In this document: piece by piece, positions 8,805-17,133 of the stretch
How the letters are laid out: each line of letters begins with the position of its first letter
How positions within the stretch are numbered: the stretch's first letter is position 1
Source: Chryseosolibacter sp039917935
Lineage (GTDB): Bacteria > Bacteroidota > Bacteroidia > Cytophagales > Cyclobacteriaceae
Reading direction: 5' to 3'
Assembly: GCA_039917935.1 (NCBI GenBank)
Contig: JBDSIM010000152.1
Coordinates: 1-29,445 of the forward strand
Length of the DNA: 29,445 bases
Position numbers and translations under genes: made by a program
Notes under the pieces: model-generated
Seen by the model: only the letters and a program-made list of their open reading frames with translations
What the model was told of the DNA's origin: nothing
Database searches by the model: none

Positions 8805-9407
8805 TTAATGAATTCTGTCCCCCCTTACCGTAAGTGTTCGGATAATCTCGGCTTCTCCTTCCAGCCATTCTTTCCAGCGCTGACTGACTTTATCTTCAGG
8901 CCAGTATTGTCTGGCCAGAGTAAGAAAGTTTTTATAGTGACCTGCTTCCGAGATCATGAGTTCATAATAAAATGTGGATAATTTTTCATCGGCAATCTGT
9001 TTCCAAAGAATATGAAAACGTTCACAACTGCGCGCTTCAATCAATGCGTTCATCAGTAATTTTTCAATGAGCAGCTGGTCGCGGGATCCACCATTTTTAA
9101 ATATCTTCTGCAAACGCTCAACATATTCATCCTTACGCGGAAAACCCAGTGAGAATCCACGTTTTTTGATTTCCTCCAATACCCGTTCGAAATGGCTCCA
9201 CTCTTCTCCTACAACAGGTGTCAGCATTTCCACCAATGCATCCTTATCAGGATATTGAATGATTAGTGAGATACAGGATGAAGCCGCTTTTTGCTCACAA
9301 TATGCATGGTCGGACAAAATTTCACCAATATTTTTTTCCGCGATATTGATCCACCGTGGATCGGTGGGAAGTTCCAAACCCATCAAGAATTTTTCCTGAG
9401 TACCCAT
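8805..9407 (-). CDS. miaE: tRNA-(ms2io6A)-hydroxylase (MiaE)
   Basis: The 200-residue product matches MiaE, the ferritin-like non-haem di-iron monooxygenase that hydroxylates the isopentenyl group of ms2i6A37 in tRNA. Iron-ligand motifs are visible: DHAYCEQKAASS (Glu about 38) and EEWSHFERV (about 68-76) in the first half, then EARSCERFH (about 123-131) and SEAGHYKNF in the second, giving the paired E and ExxH pattern of the four-helix bundle. Length equals that of the family. The ATG at 9407 lies 3 nt after the porin stop, so it is the distal gene of lpxK-porin-miaE. Its end faces the propeller gene across a 65-nt gap holding the palindrome. Confidence 0.92.
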   Translation of the reverse strand: MGTQEKFLMGLELPTDPRWINIAEKNIGEILSDHAYCEQKAASSCISLIIQYPDKDALVEMLTPVVGEEWSHFERVLEEIKKRGFSLGFPRKDEYVERLQKIFKNGGSRDQLLIEKLLMNALIEARSCERFHILWKQIADEKLSTFYYELMISEAGHYKNFLTLARQYWPEDKVSQRWKEWLEGEAEIIRTLTVRGDRIH

Positions 9408-9410
9408 GCG

Positions 9411-11339
9411 TTAATCGTAGAAAGACCAATCAAATCCAAAATCCAAAACATTCCGTTGGCCCGGATAATAAGGTGTAGGAAAATATCCTGATTTTGTCAG
9501 GATCTGCATCAGGTTGGTGTATTTAAAGAACACCCGTCCTCTTTTAATTTTTGCACTAAAGAAGACATCCACCAAAGGAAAAGCGGGCGATTCAAAAACA
9601 TCCTGTGTATAAAATTGTTGAACTACCGGGTCATAGCCGTGGGCATAGTATGCGGATTTCCAGTGGAGGTCAACACCCGCATGCATATCGAGATTGCCAT
9701 TAAAGAACACATTCGCGTATGATAGTTGAGCGTTCACAAATAACTCCGGGACCCGTATTGCCTGATCGGCATTCTCTATAAAAACTGTATAGATTGCTTG
9801 ATTGGTCAAGGTGATGTGACGAAAAAATGTAAGCGACAAACGCAATTCCGGTGCCGTCAAAATTTGATTACCTGCTGATTGCCGGGGGAATACCTGTTGA
9901 ACAGTATCCACTAACGAAATCTGGTCATAAAAAATATAATTGCGAAGACGGGTAAGGGTTAATCCGGGAGAAAAATTCAAAACGCTGTTTTTATAATGAA
10001 GGAACCCGTTGATTTGTGTACTCTCGATGTCATCAAAGTTATTGACCCAAAGATCATGACTGCCACGGTAGGCCTGGCTGAGAAAATCGGGCGCATACTG
10101 CATTTGCTTGATTGAGGCTTCAAACCACTTGCTTTGTATTGAGCCTTCAATCCGGTAGTTGCCTTGCGGAAGCATGAATTCAGCCCAGCCATTTACTTCT
10201 ACCAATGAATCCAGTTTCAGTGACATACGTCCGCCCAGGTAGCCTTCATTTCCTTTGGTTTTAAAGCGATTTCCATTTACCGATACCGTATCAGGTAAAA
10301 GGTGATTGCTGGAATGGTTATAATGCCGGATAGCATAATAACCGTTGTAGAATAATTTTGCCAGGTTACCCTTGATGCCGATTTCATTCCTGAACGTCTT
10401 GAAAGTGGATGCATCTCTTACGCTATCGGTGTCTGTAATTTCTACAAAATCATAAAAATCATCCTGTGTACTATTGGGGAGGTCTAAAAATTTATTCTTC
10501 TGCCTGAAGCGATCGGAAGTATGATAAAGCTGTAGCGCTGTTCCAATACTAAACTGATGGAACAGATGAAAATTCATTCTCAGGTCATCACTTTGTGCGG
10601 TGGTCAGCCATGGCCTCGCCTCGATACTGAAATATTCTGCCAGGCCAGCTGTGGCTTCATCAATGCGCACTCCGCCATACTCATTTACCCTGTGATACCC
10701 CCTTCTGAAATTGGAGAATAACCGATAAGTACTGTCCTTATTCTGATACGTGGTGTAAGCATCGTAGTAGTTACTCCGGGTGATCCGGTCGGCTTTTCCC
10801 CGCCGTTGTATTTGTTTATCCACAAACAATCCGCGGTATGTGAACCCAAAATTCCAATTGGCGTTAATGTTCCGGCTATAAGTTGCCCGGGTGAGAGACC
10901 TGCCCTTACCTCCCAGGATGAGGCTCATATTTGAGTAGGAAGATTTAGTATCAAAATAGCGGATGGTTTCAGTATCCCAGTAAAGGTCGTAAGAATGAAA
11001 ACCAGCGCTTACTCCTATTGTTTCAGGTGTCTGATAAAAAACAGGCCGTATAGCCGTGCCGATGTTGCCTAAATCCTGGTAAAGGTTGTTATTTTTCGAA
11101 ACATATGAGCTGTTGCGGTGAAAATTTCGGCTCAGCGTATCAATGGAGTAAAATATCTCCCGGTTGTAAAATACATCCCGTTCAAAAAAATATCGGGAGG
11201 TATTAGGCCCATAGATCTGTTTTGTCGTGTCATCAATTACCCGGGAGCCTCTCCGTTGTGGCTGTTCAACGTCCTGAGCTGTTGACACAATACTATTCAA
11301 CAGCAGAAAGAAAACGAAAAATAATTTACGCAATCGCAT
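9411..11339 (-). CDS. Bacteroidota putative porin (outer-membrane beta-barrel)
   Basis: The 642-residue product starts with a signal peptide (MRLRKLFFVFFLLLNSIVSTAQ) and continues with alternating-polarity strands rich in Tyr, Phe and Asn, ending FGFDWSFYD with an aromatic near the C-terminus, as in outer-membrane barrels. It fits the Bacteroidota 'putative porin' family (Porin_10 type) in length and pattern. It would sit in the outer membrane as a channel; substrate is unknown. I chose the ATG at 11339, which begins the signal peptide. The frame is open to 11402 but would then overlap lpxK. It lies 52 nt downstream of lpxK and 3 nt upstream of miaE, so these are probably one transcript. Link to LPS assembly is only by position. 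Confidence 0.82.
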   Translation of the reverse strand: MRLRKLFFVFFLLLNSIVSTAQDVEQPQRRGSRVIDDTTKQIYGPNTSRYFFERDVFYNREIFYSIDTLSRNFHRNSSYVSKNNNLYQDLGNIGTAIRPVFYQTPETIGVSAGFHSYDLYWDTETIRYFDTKSSYSNMSLILGGKGRSLTRATYSRNINANWNFGFTYRGLFVDKQIQRRGKADRITRSNYYDAYTTYQNKDSTYRLFSNFRRGYHRVNEYGGVRIDEATAGLAEYFSIEARPWLTTAQSDDLRMNFHLFHQFSIGTALQLYHTSDRFRQKNKFLDLPNSTQDDFYDFVEITDTDSVRDASTFKTFRNEIGIKGNLAKLFYNGYYAIRHYNHSSNHLLPDTVSVNGNRFKTKGNEGYLGGRMSLKLDSLVEVNGWAEFMLPQGNYRIEGSIQSKWFEASIKQMQYAPDFLSQAYRGSHDLWVNNFDDIESTQINGFLHYKNSVLNFSPGLTLTRLRNYIFYDQISLVDTVQQVFPRQSAGNQILTAPELRLSLTFFRHITLTNQAIYTVFIENADQAIRVPELFVNAQLSYANVFFNGNLDMHAGVDLHWKSAYYAHGYDPVVQQFYTQDVFESPAFPLVDVFFSAKIKRGRVFFKYTNLMQILTKSGYFPTPYYPGQRNVLDFGFDWSFYD

Positions 11340-11391
11340 GGGGAGAAATACTGGCAGGCACTTATCATCCGGGAACCCAACGAAAGTTTTA

Positions 11392-12423
11392 TTATACAAC
11401 ATGCTTTGCGGAAACGTTTAGAACCATCTCATCAAAATCCTTTCCATTTTTTAAAAATTGGATTTCGATGGGCAGATAATTCAGTGATACTGATCCTGAA
11501 TTAAATTGTTTTATGTCCATTTTGACAATATCCTTCTCTGTGGTAACCACCACGGCCTTTTCTTGCCTGGCCGCTTCACAGATGTTTTGTAAATCATTTC
11601 GTGAGTAATCATAATGGTCATGAAATGAAAAGTGTTTAACAAGCTTATAATTTTTCTCAAGATATTCTTTTAACGGTTTGGGATTTGCAATTCCTGTAAC
11701 CAGAATGATCCTTTCTGGTTTGTACACCGATTCACCACTGGCGGGCAAAATATTGCCGTAGCTGATTTTAGTAAAAAAAACGGCTTTATGGTTATATCTT
11801 CTGATCGTACTTTCTATTGCCATCATCTCATCATCAGATACATTTGCAGGGCATTTGGTTACAATAACCACATCTGCCCGGCTCGCACCAGTTCTGGATT
11901 CTCTTAACCGACCTGCCGGAAGCAAATAGTCGTCCACAAACAAGTTATTATAATCCGTTAACAGTATCTGGAAGGAGGGTTTAACCCTGCGATGCTGATA
12001 GGCATCATCTAATAAAATAAGGTTGATGCCAGGGTGTTGCTGAAGGATATAGGGTATAGCGAAAGCTCTTTCTTCCCCCACGGCCACCACCGCCTTACCT
12101 TTGTACTTTCGGTAAAATTGAAGAGGTTCATCCCCTACAGTGGAGGCATCGTCCAGATCGTGAACAATATGCACACCCTTTGTTTTTCTGCCGTAACCCC
12201 GGCTAAGCGTTGCCAGGGTGTACTCCCCTGCCATTAAACGGATAAGGTATTCTATCATGGGAGTTTTTCCTGTACCCCCTACAGAAAGGTTTCCCACGCT
12301 TATCAAGGGTACATCGAATTTCGCAGAAGGCTTAATACCGAGATCATATAGTCGATTGCGAGCACTGGTGACAGCGTCGAACAAAACCGAGAAAGGAAAT
12401 AACAGGGGTGTTAAAACTTTCAT
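11392..12423 (-). CDS. lpxK: Tetraacyldisaccharide 4'-kinase (LpxK)
   Basis: LpxK phosphorylates the 4'-position of the lipid A disaccharide at the inner-membrane face. The 343-residue product shows an N-terminal amphipathic/hydrophobic helix (LTPLLFPFSVLFDAV), the Walker A motif VGNLSVGGTGKTP (about 43-55), LSRGYGRKTKG (about 73-83), VGDEPLQF, LLDDAYQHRRVKPS with the catalytic-base Asp region, and LPAGRLRE. Length is normal. Translation from ATG 12423 is preferred over an in-frame TTG at 12432, because a -7-like box covers the latter. It heads the minus-strand group lpxK-porin-miaE. Confidence in function is high because all family motifs are present. Confidence 0.95.
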   Translation of the reverse strand: MKVLTPLLFPFSVLFDAVTSARNRLYDLGIKPSAKFDVPLISVGNLSVGGTGKTPMIEYLIRLMAGEYTLATLSRGYGRKTKGVHIVHDLDDASTVGDEPLQFYRKYKGKAVVAVGEERAFAIPYILQQHPGINLILLDDAYQHRRVKPSFQILLTDYNNLFVDDYLLPAGRLRESRTGASRADVVIVTKCPANVSDDEMMAIESTIRRYNHKAVFFTKISYGNILPASGESVYKPERIILVTGIANPKPLKEYLEKNYKLVKHFSFHDHYDYSRNDLQNICEAARQEKAVVVTTEKDIVKMDIKQFNSGSVSLNYLPIEIQFLKNGKDFDEMVLNVSAKHVV

Positions 12424-12596
12424 AAAACGCAAAAATAACCGACTATTGATCAGATTTCCTTATTTATCCTGAATAATAAAAGTCAGCATTCCTCTGAAAT
12501 TTACCCATGGTGTCATATACGAATGCAAGATTAGCCTACGCCATTAAAAAACTCCAGTAAAGCTATTTAGTTTTAATTTGCAAGCGCAAACAATTT
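12424..12596. other. Divergent intergenic region lpxK / nif3
   Basis: This 173-nt non-coding gap must hold promoters for both directions. Toward lpxK a TAnnTTTG box is visible (annotated separately). Toward nif3 the best I see is TTAATTTG at about 12573-12580, which is one base off register from the Bacteroidota -7 consensus and has no clear TTTG partner. No stable hairpin or coding frame was found. Confidence 0.4.
12430..12437 (-). promoter_or_regulatory. Candidate -7 box for lpxK, near-leaderless
   Basis: On the minus strand 12437-12430 reads TATTTTTG, an exact match to the Bacteroidota -7 consensus TAnnTTTG. It ends only 6 nt before the lpxK ATG at 12423, so a transcript starting a few bases downstream would have almost no leader. 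No good -33 TTTG is visible upstream, so the call is tentative. Confidence 0.33.
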
Positions 12597-13700
12597 ATGG
12601 CCATTTTAACAATAAAGGATTTCACCGACCATCTGGAATCGATCGCGCCGACGGCTTATCAGGAAGCTTACGACAATGCGGGTTTACTGACGGGTGATCC
12701 CTCACAGGCAGTGACAGGAATATTGGTCACACTCGATTGTACAGAAGAGGTTGTAGATGAAGCGATTAAAATCAATTGTAACCTTATTATAAGCCACCAT
12801 CCCATCATTTTTAAAGGGCTCAAAAAACTAACTGGCAGCAATTATGTTGAGCGCACTATTATTAAGGCCATCAGAAACAAAATTGCCATATATGCCGCTC
12901 ACACCAACCTTGATAATATCCACACAGGGGTGAATAAAAAAATCTGCGAAAAGATCGGTCTGATTAATACCAGAATTCTTTCGCCGAAAAATGATGTGTT
13001 GACCAAACTCGTCACCTTTATTCCCAATGAATATACCCAAACGGTTTTGGATGCCCTTCACAAAGCCGGAGCTGGGCAAATTGGCAATTACGAAAAATGC
13101 AGTTTCAGTGTGGAAGGCACTGGAACTTTCAGGCCAAATGAACATGCCCATCCGACAACCGGCGAAAAGTTGAGGGAGGAGGTTGTATCAGAAACTCGGG
13201 TAGAAGTAATATTCCCAAGCTTTCTGCAATCCAGGATGGTACAGGAACTGAAACAGGCCCACCCCTATGAAGAAGTTGCCTACTACCTTACTAATCTGAA
13301 TAATTTAAACCAGGAGGTGGGCGCAGGAATGATCGGGGAACTCGAAGCGGGCATGGAACCATCCGAATTTTTAAAGTGTTTAAAAAACAGCATGGATTTA
13401 AAAGTGATCCGTCACACCCGATTATTAGCCCAGCCAATTAGACATGTAGCCGTATGCGGTGGCGCTGGGAGTTTTCTACTTCCCTTTGCGAGGCAAGCAG
13501 GTGCTCAGATCTATATTACTGCCGATTATAAATACCACGAATTTTTTGATGCGGAAGATAAGATCATTATTGCCGATATCGGCCATTATGAGAGTGAGGT
13601 TTTTACGAAGGAGCTTTTAGGAGAGGTTTTGACGAAAAAATTCCCTACTTTTGCGATCAATTTTTCAAGAACCGTCACTAATCCAATAAGTTACTTGTAA
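12597..13700 (+). CDS. Nif3-like dinuclear metal centre protein
   Basis: The 367-residue product belongs to the NIF3/YbgI/YqfO family, hexameric proteins with a buried di-metal site. Metal-binding motifs are visible: LIISHHPIIFKG (His67, His68), AHTNLDN (His102, Asp106) and, near the C-terminus, ADIGHYESE (His330, Glu334). Between them, about residues 130-230, is the PII/CutA-like insert of the long YqfO form (VEVIFPSFLQS, AHPYEEVAYYL). The biochemical role is not settled; annotations as GTP cyclohydrolase I type 2 are not well supported. It is 3 nt upstream of the coiled-coil gene, a pairing usual in Bacteroidota. ATG 12597 gives the expected N-terminus. Confidence 0.92.
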   Translation: MAILTIKDFTDHLESIAPTAYQEAYDNAGLLTGDPSQAVTGILVTLDCTEEVVDEAIKINCNLIISHHPIIFKGLKKLTGSNYVERTIIKAIRNKIAIYAAHTNLDNIHTGVNKKICEKIGLINTRILSPKNDVLTKLVTFIPNEYTQTVLDALHKAGAGQIGNYEKCSFSVEGTGTFRPNEHAHPTTGEKLREEVVSETRVEVIFPSFLQSRMVQELKQAHPYEEVAYYLTNLNNLNQEVGAGMIGELEAGMEPSEFLKCLKNSMDLKVIRHTRLLAQPIRHVAVCGGAGSFLLPFARQAGAQIYITADYKYHEFFDAEDKIIIADIGHYESEVFTKELLGEVLTKKFPTFAINFSRTVTNPISYL

Positions 13701-13703
13701 ATA

Positions 13704-14507
13704 ATGGAAAATCAATCAATTGCACAAAAACTTGAAGCGCTGGTAAAACTCCAGTCTATAGACTCCAAAATTGACGAACTTAAAAAACTTAGAGGTGACC
13801 TCCCTGATGAGGTTCAGGACCTTGAAGATGAAATCGAGGGTTACAAAACACGGCTGCAACGTCATGAAACAGAACTAAAGGACCTTGAGGAAAGCATTAA
13901 AAAGAACAAAGAAGGGGTAAAAGAAGCTGAAAAGCTGATCAAAAAATACACAGAGCAGCAGAAAAACGTCAGAAACAACCGTGAATTTGATGCCATAACC
14001 AAGGAAATTGAATTGCAGGAGTTAGAAATCCAGATCTGTGAAAAGAAATCAAAAGAGGCAAAGGATCTCGTTCAGGCTAAGAAAGATGATATTGAAAAAA
14101 CAACACTTTTAATTACTGAGCGCGGGGACCATTTGAATAACAAAAAGAAAGAACTTGAGGGTATTATGGCAGAAAGCCATGAGGAGGAAAAGAAATTATT
14201 GGGCGAACGTGAAAAAGCGACCAAAAAAATTGAGGATAAACTTCTGAAGTATTACGAAAGGTTAAGAGGAAGTCTCTCAAACGGCCTGGCGGTGGTTCGG
14301 GTAGTGAGGGGTGCTGCTGAAGGCTGTAACATCGTTATTCCGGCCCAAAAAATTGCAGAGATCCGGGAAAAGAAAAAAATTGTAATTGATGAACATTCCG
14401 GTCGTATTTTAGCGGATGTAGACATGGATTCCTTAGATGAAGGCGATAAACCTAAAAGCTCAAAAACCCCCGTTGTCCCTACCACACGAAGGAAAAAGGT
14501 TGAATAA
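13704..14507 (+). CDS. Coiled-coil protein with degenerate C4 zinc-ribbon-like domain
   Basis: The 267-residue product is a long charged coiled coil (about residues 5-185) followed by the conserved block of the zf-RING_7/CT398-type family (NGLAVVRVVRGAAEGCNIVI and EKKKIVIDEHSGRILADV). Family members normally carry two CxxC knuckles there. Here only Cys208 remains; the other three positions are Ala205, Asp229 and Ser232, so zinc binding is unlikely. The fold may be kept without metal. The C-terminal tail is acidic then basic. Function is unknown; relatives are linked to RNA or ATPase-associated roles only loosely. Sits 3 nt after nif3, and its stop overlaps the TTG start of the TPR gene, suggesting translational coupling. 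Confidence 0.82.
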   Translation: MENQSIAQKLEALVKLQSIDSKIDELKKLRGDLPDEVQDLEDEIEGYKTRLQRHETELKDLEESIKKNKEGVKEAEKLIKKYTEQQKNVRNNREFDAITKEIELQELEIQICEKKSKEAKDLVQAKKDDIEKTTLLITERGDHLNNKKKELEGIMAESHEEEKKLLGEREKATKKIEDKLLKYYERLRGSLSNGLAVVRVVRGAAEGCNIVIPAQKIAEIREKKKIVIDEHSGRILADVDMDSLDEGDKPKSSKTPVVPTTRRKKVE

Positions 14508-15984
14508 TTTACTATCAAAAATACGCTATGGAAAAAAGGTAAACCTGACAGTTTGCCTTTTTTTGTGTCTGATTCCACTTTGGTCCTTTGCCCAGGATTT
14601 TAGTTTCGATGCCCGGCTTCGACAGGCTTATGCCTCGGCCTTGAATCTCCGCACCGGAGAGGCGCTTCTTCTGGCATATCCGGAAACTTCAGTGGAGGAA
14701 GTTTACATCGCATCGTTGGCGGAGGCTATTGAACTTCTGATCACGGAAGACTACACAAAATTCTCGCAGTATGAAGAACGGTTACAGAACCGTCTCGATC
14801 AAAACATCAAATCTACCTCACGCGATTATCAATTTCTACAGGCTGAACTCAGGGTTCAGTGGTCTTTTGTTTATCTGAAGTTTGGCCATGAGCTGGATGC
14901 GGCGCTTCTTTTGCGTCAGGCCTTTCAGATTGCCCAGTCGTGCAAGGCAAAGTATCCTGATTACCTTCCCATCAGAAAAACAACCGGGATACTGGATGTC
15001 ATCCTGGGTTCAATCCCGGAAAAATATAATTGGGTATTAGGTCTGCTTAATATGAAGGGCTCAGTAGCCGCGGGATTAAGCGACCTTGAAAAAATCAGCC
15101 AGGCCGATCATCCATTATCGATGGAAGGTAAACTGCTCCACGCCCTGGTGCAGGGTTTCGTTTTGCAGCAAACCGAATCAGGGTATGCAGCTATGCAGCA
15201 GATTCTGAATGGCGACCTTCACAATTCCCTGACCATTTTCCTAACGGCTTCCCTGGCGTTAAAAAATTCTGAAAATCAGGCAGCTCTGGAACTGCTTCAA
15301 GGTTTATCCGATTCAACTCTAAGCTTTCCATTCTATTATGCCGACTACTTAAAAGGAGAAGCCTACCTTCAAAAGGCCGACTATCTGAATTCAATTTCTT
15401 CCTTCCGCTGGTTTATTAACCACCATACTGGACAAAACTATATCAAAGATGCTCATTATAAGATAGGATTATGTTACTGGCTGAATGGAAATGAAAATGA
15501 TGCCCTGGCAACCTTTCAGGAAGCTCGTTCCAAAGGCAAAGAAGCCACTGAAGCTGATAAATCTGCTGCGCGAAACCTCGCCGAAAGAGATCCCCCGCAT
15601 ATTAATTTATCCAAAGTCCGCTATTTTACGGATGGCGGATATTATGTTGAAGCAGAAAAGGTTTTGTCTGCCATCACGATCAGGGAACTGACGGATAAAA
15701 AAGATCAGGTTGAATATTATTACAGGAAAGCCAGGCTTGCTCATAAACTCAACCAATCAGATGCAGCCACCCTGTACCAAAAAACCATTGAACTTACTTC
15801 ACAGAACCAATGGTATTTTGCGCCGAATGCATGCCTCCAGTTGGGGTATATCTTCCAGGCACAAAACAAAATAGCGGAAGCCAAAGCTTATTTTGAAAGG
15901 GCCATCAGCTATAGAAGGCACGAATATAAAAACAGTATTGATAGCAAAGCCAAATCAGCCCTGGCTCAAATGAAGCGCAAGTGA
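14500..15984 (+). CDS. Secreted/periplasmic TPR-repeat protein
   Basis: The 494-residue product has a signal peptide (core LTVCLFLCLIPLWSFA, cut before QD) and then a helical repeat protein. TPR-like units are clearest at the C-terminus: AHYKIGLCYWLNGNENDALA (about 325-345), VEYYYRKARLAHKLNQSDAA and ACLQLGYIFQAQNKIAEAKA. It is likely a periplasmic scaffold; the partner is unknown. I chose TTG 14500: GAAGGA precedes it by about 8 nt, it overlaps the previous stop by 8 nt, and no other start lies closer to the signal peptide. An ATG at 14437 would overlap the previous gene by 71 nt. Its 3' end overlaps the convergent phosphatase gene by 19 nt. Confidence 0.75.
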   Translation: MNNLLSKIRYGKKVNLTVCLFLCLIPLWSFAQDFSFDARLRQAYASALNLRTGEALLLAYPETSVEEVYIASLAEAIELLITEDYTKFSQYEERLQNRLDQNIKSTSRDYQFLQAELRVQWSFVYLKFGHELDAALLLRQAFQIAQSCKAKYPDYLPIRKTTGILDVILGSIPEKYNWVLGLLNMKGSVAAGLSDLEKISQADHPLSMEGKLLHALVQGFVLQQTESGYAAMQQILNGDLHNSLTIFLTASLALKNSENQAALELLQGLSDSTLSFPFYYADYLKGEAYLQKADYLNSISSFRWFINHHTGQNYIKDAHYKIGLCYWLNGNENDALATFQEARSKGKEATEADKSAARNLAERDPPHINLSKVRYFTDGGYYVEAEKVLSAITIRELTDKKDQVEYYYRKARLAHKLNQSDAATLYQKTIELTSQNQWYFAPNACLQLGYIFQAQNKIAEAKAYFERAISYRRHEYKNSIDSKAKSALAQMKRK

Positions 15985-16586
15985 TTAGCGTCATTATACT
16001 TTTCGAGTGTGAACATGGAGCCTGTGAAATTCAGCAGGTAAAGACAAAGGTTCTGGTGTTCGAACATATCCATAGACCGCAACGGGTAGTGAAATAGGTG
16101 GCATAATAAAATCCTGATAGCCCGGCCGTGCATGCAGATCAAGATCGTTTTTTCATCTTCTTTAGCCATGATGTAGTCAACGGCGGGTTTCATTCTTTTT
16201 ACTACATCTTCCGGGCTCTCGCCGCCCTGTATCCGGAGGGCCGTGTTCCCAAGCCTCCATTGTCCGAGCATATAATGATAGTAAGCATCTTCCTCCGGGG
16301 TAACGCGGTGTCCCTCCTTTGTGCCCCAGCTGATTTCATTTAGTCCGACCAGGGCATCATGAGGAATGCCCTGATCAATAAACAGTTGAACCGATTGTTG
16401 GCTTCTCTTCAGAGCCGAAGTATAAACTTTATCAAAGGGAATCATTTTGTACGCATCGTAAAAAGCGGCTGCCTGTCTTCTTCCCAGATCATTCAAATCC
16501 GTATCCACACCACTCCCCTGAACAATGTTCTTGAGATTAAAATCGGTTTGGCCGTGACGAATCAGGTAGACTTTTTTGCTGATCAA
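15966..16586 (-). CDS. Histidine phosphatase family protein (phosphoglycerate-mutase-like)
   Basis: The 206-residue product has the branch-1 histidine phosphatase core: YLIRHGQTDFN with the phospho-acceptor His11 and Arg10, the acid/proton donor region LNEISWGTKEG, and ICMHGRAIRIL with the second catalytic His. Length and motifs fit the GpmB/CobC-like broad group; the substrate (phosphosugar, phosphorylated cofactor or protein) cannot be assigned. The start is uncertain. TTG 16586 gives MISKKVYLIRHGQ, like homologues, and lies about 40 nt after a TAnnTTTG box. An in-frame TTG at 16631 would fall inside that box. It is divergent from the men operon and overlaps the TPR gene by 19 nt at their 3' ends. 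Confidence 0.85.
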   Translation of the reverse strand: MISKKVYLIRHGQTDFNLKNIVQGSGVDTDLNDLGRRQAAAFYDAYKMIPFDKVYTSALKRSQQSVQLFIDQGIPHDALVGLNEISWGTKEGHRVTPEEDAYYHYMLGQWRLGNTALRIQGGESPEDVVKRMKPAVDYIMAKEDEKTILICMHGRAIRILLCHLFHYPLRSMDMFEHQNLCLYLLNFTGSMFTLEKYNDANHLRFI

Positions 16587-16628
16587 TTTTACGTTATTTT
16601 GGCCGTTCCTAACGGCGGAACAGGCCGG

Positions 16629-16636
16629 CAAAAATA
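16629..16636 (-). promoter_or_regulatory. Candidate -7 box for the histidine phosphatase gene
   Basis: Minus-strand 16636-16629 reads TATTTTTG, an exact TAnnTTTG match identical to the box before lpxK. A start of transcription just downstream would give a leader of about 35-40 nt to TTG 16586. A -33 TTTG is not clear, with T-rich ATTCGTTTTT at about the right distance. Confidence 0.38.
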
Positions 16637-16684
16637 GGGAAATTGTTTAAAAACGAATCGTTACCATTCATTTAACTGGCTAAC

Positions 16685-17116
16685 ATGGGGGTATTTCAGG
16701 AAGGGATCACCCTGGAGCAGCTTAACAAGCTTTCCAGCAATACCATGGCTGAACGGATAGGGATCGAATTTACTGCCATTGGCGATGATTATATGGAGGC
16801 AAAAATGCCTGTTGATGAACGAACTCAACAGCCTTTAGGCATGTTACATGGGGGTGCTTCTGTTGCTCTGGCTGAAACTATGGGCAGTGTAGCCGCAACG
16901 TGTTGTGTCGATACAACCAGGCAATTTTGTGTAGGTCTCGACATTAACGCTAACCATATCCGCAGCGTACGCTCGGGGTATGTTAAAGGAATAACCAAAC
17001 CTTTGCATATCGGAAAAAAAACACAGGTATGGGAAATCCGAATTCTAAACGAAAAAGAAGAATTGATCTGCATTAGCCGGATAACCATGGCAGTGCTAAA
17101 TAAAACAGACCATTAA
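16685..17116 (+). CDS. menI: 1,4-dihydroxy-2-naphthoyl-CoA hydrolase (hotdog thioesterase)
   Basis: The 143-residue product is a single hotdog-fold thioesterase very similar in pattern to E. coli YdiI/MenI: QQPLGMLHGGASVALAETMG has Gln49, His55 and Glu64, corresponding to the active-site Gln/His/Glu of YdiI, and the following stretches GLDINANHIRSVRSG and TKPLHIGKKTQVWEIRI match it too. It hydrolyses DHNA-CoA to DHNA, the step after MenB. Its place as first gene of the men operon, 17 nt before menF, supports this over a generic PaaI role. ATG 16685 sits in the 98-nt divergent gap with the phosphatase gene; I could not define its promoter. Confidence 0.87.
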   Translation: MGVFQEGITLEQLNKLSSNTMAERIGIEFTAIGDDYMEAKMPVDERTQQPLGMLHGGASVALAETMGSVAATCCVDTTRQFCVGLDINANHIRSVRSGYVKGITKPLHIGKKTQVWEIRILNEKEELICISRITMAVLNKTDH

Positions 17117-17133
17117 AAAGGTATTGCGGTAAC

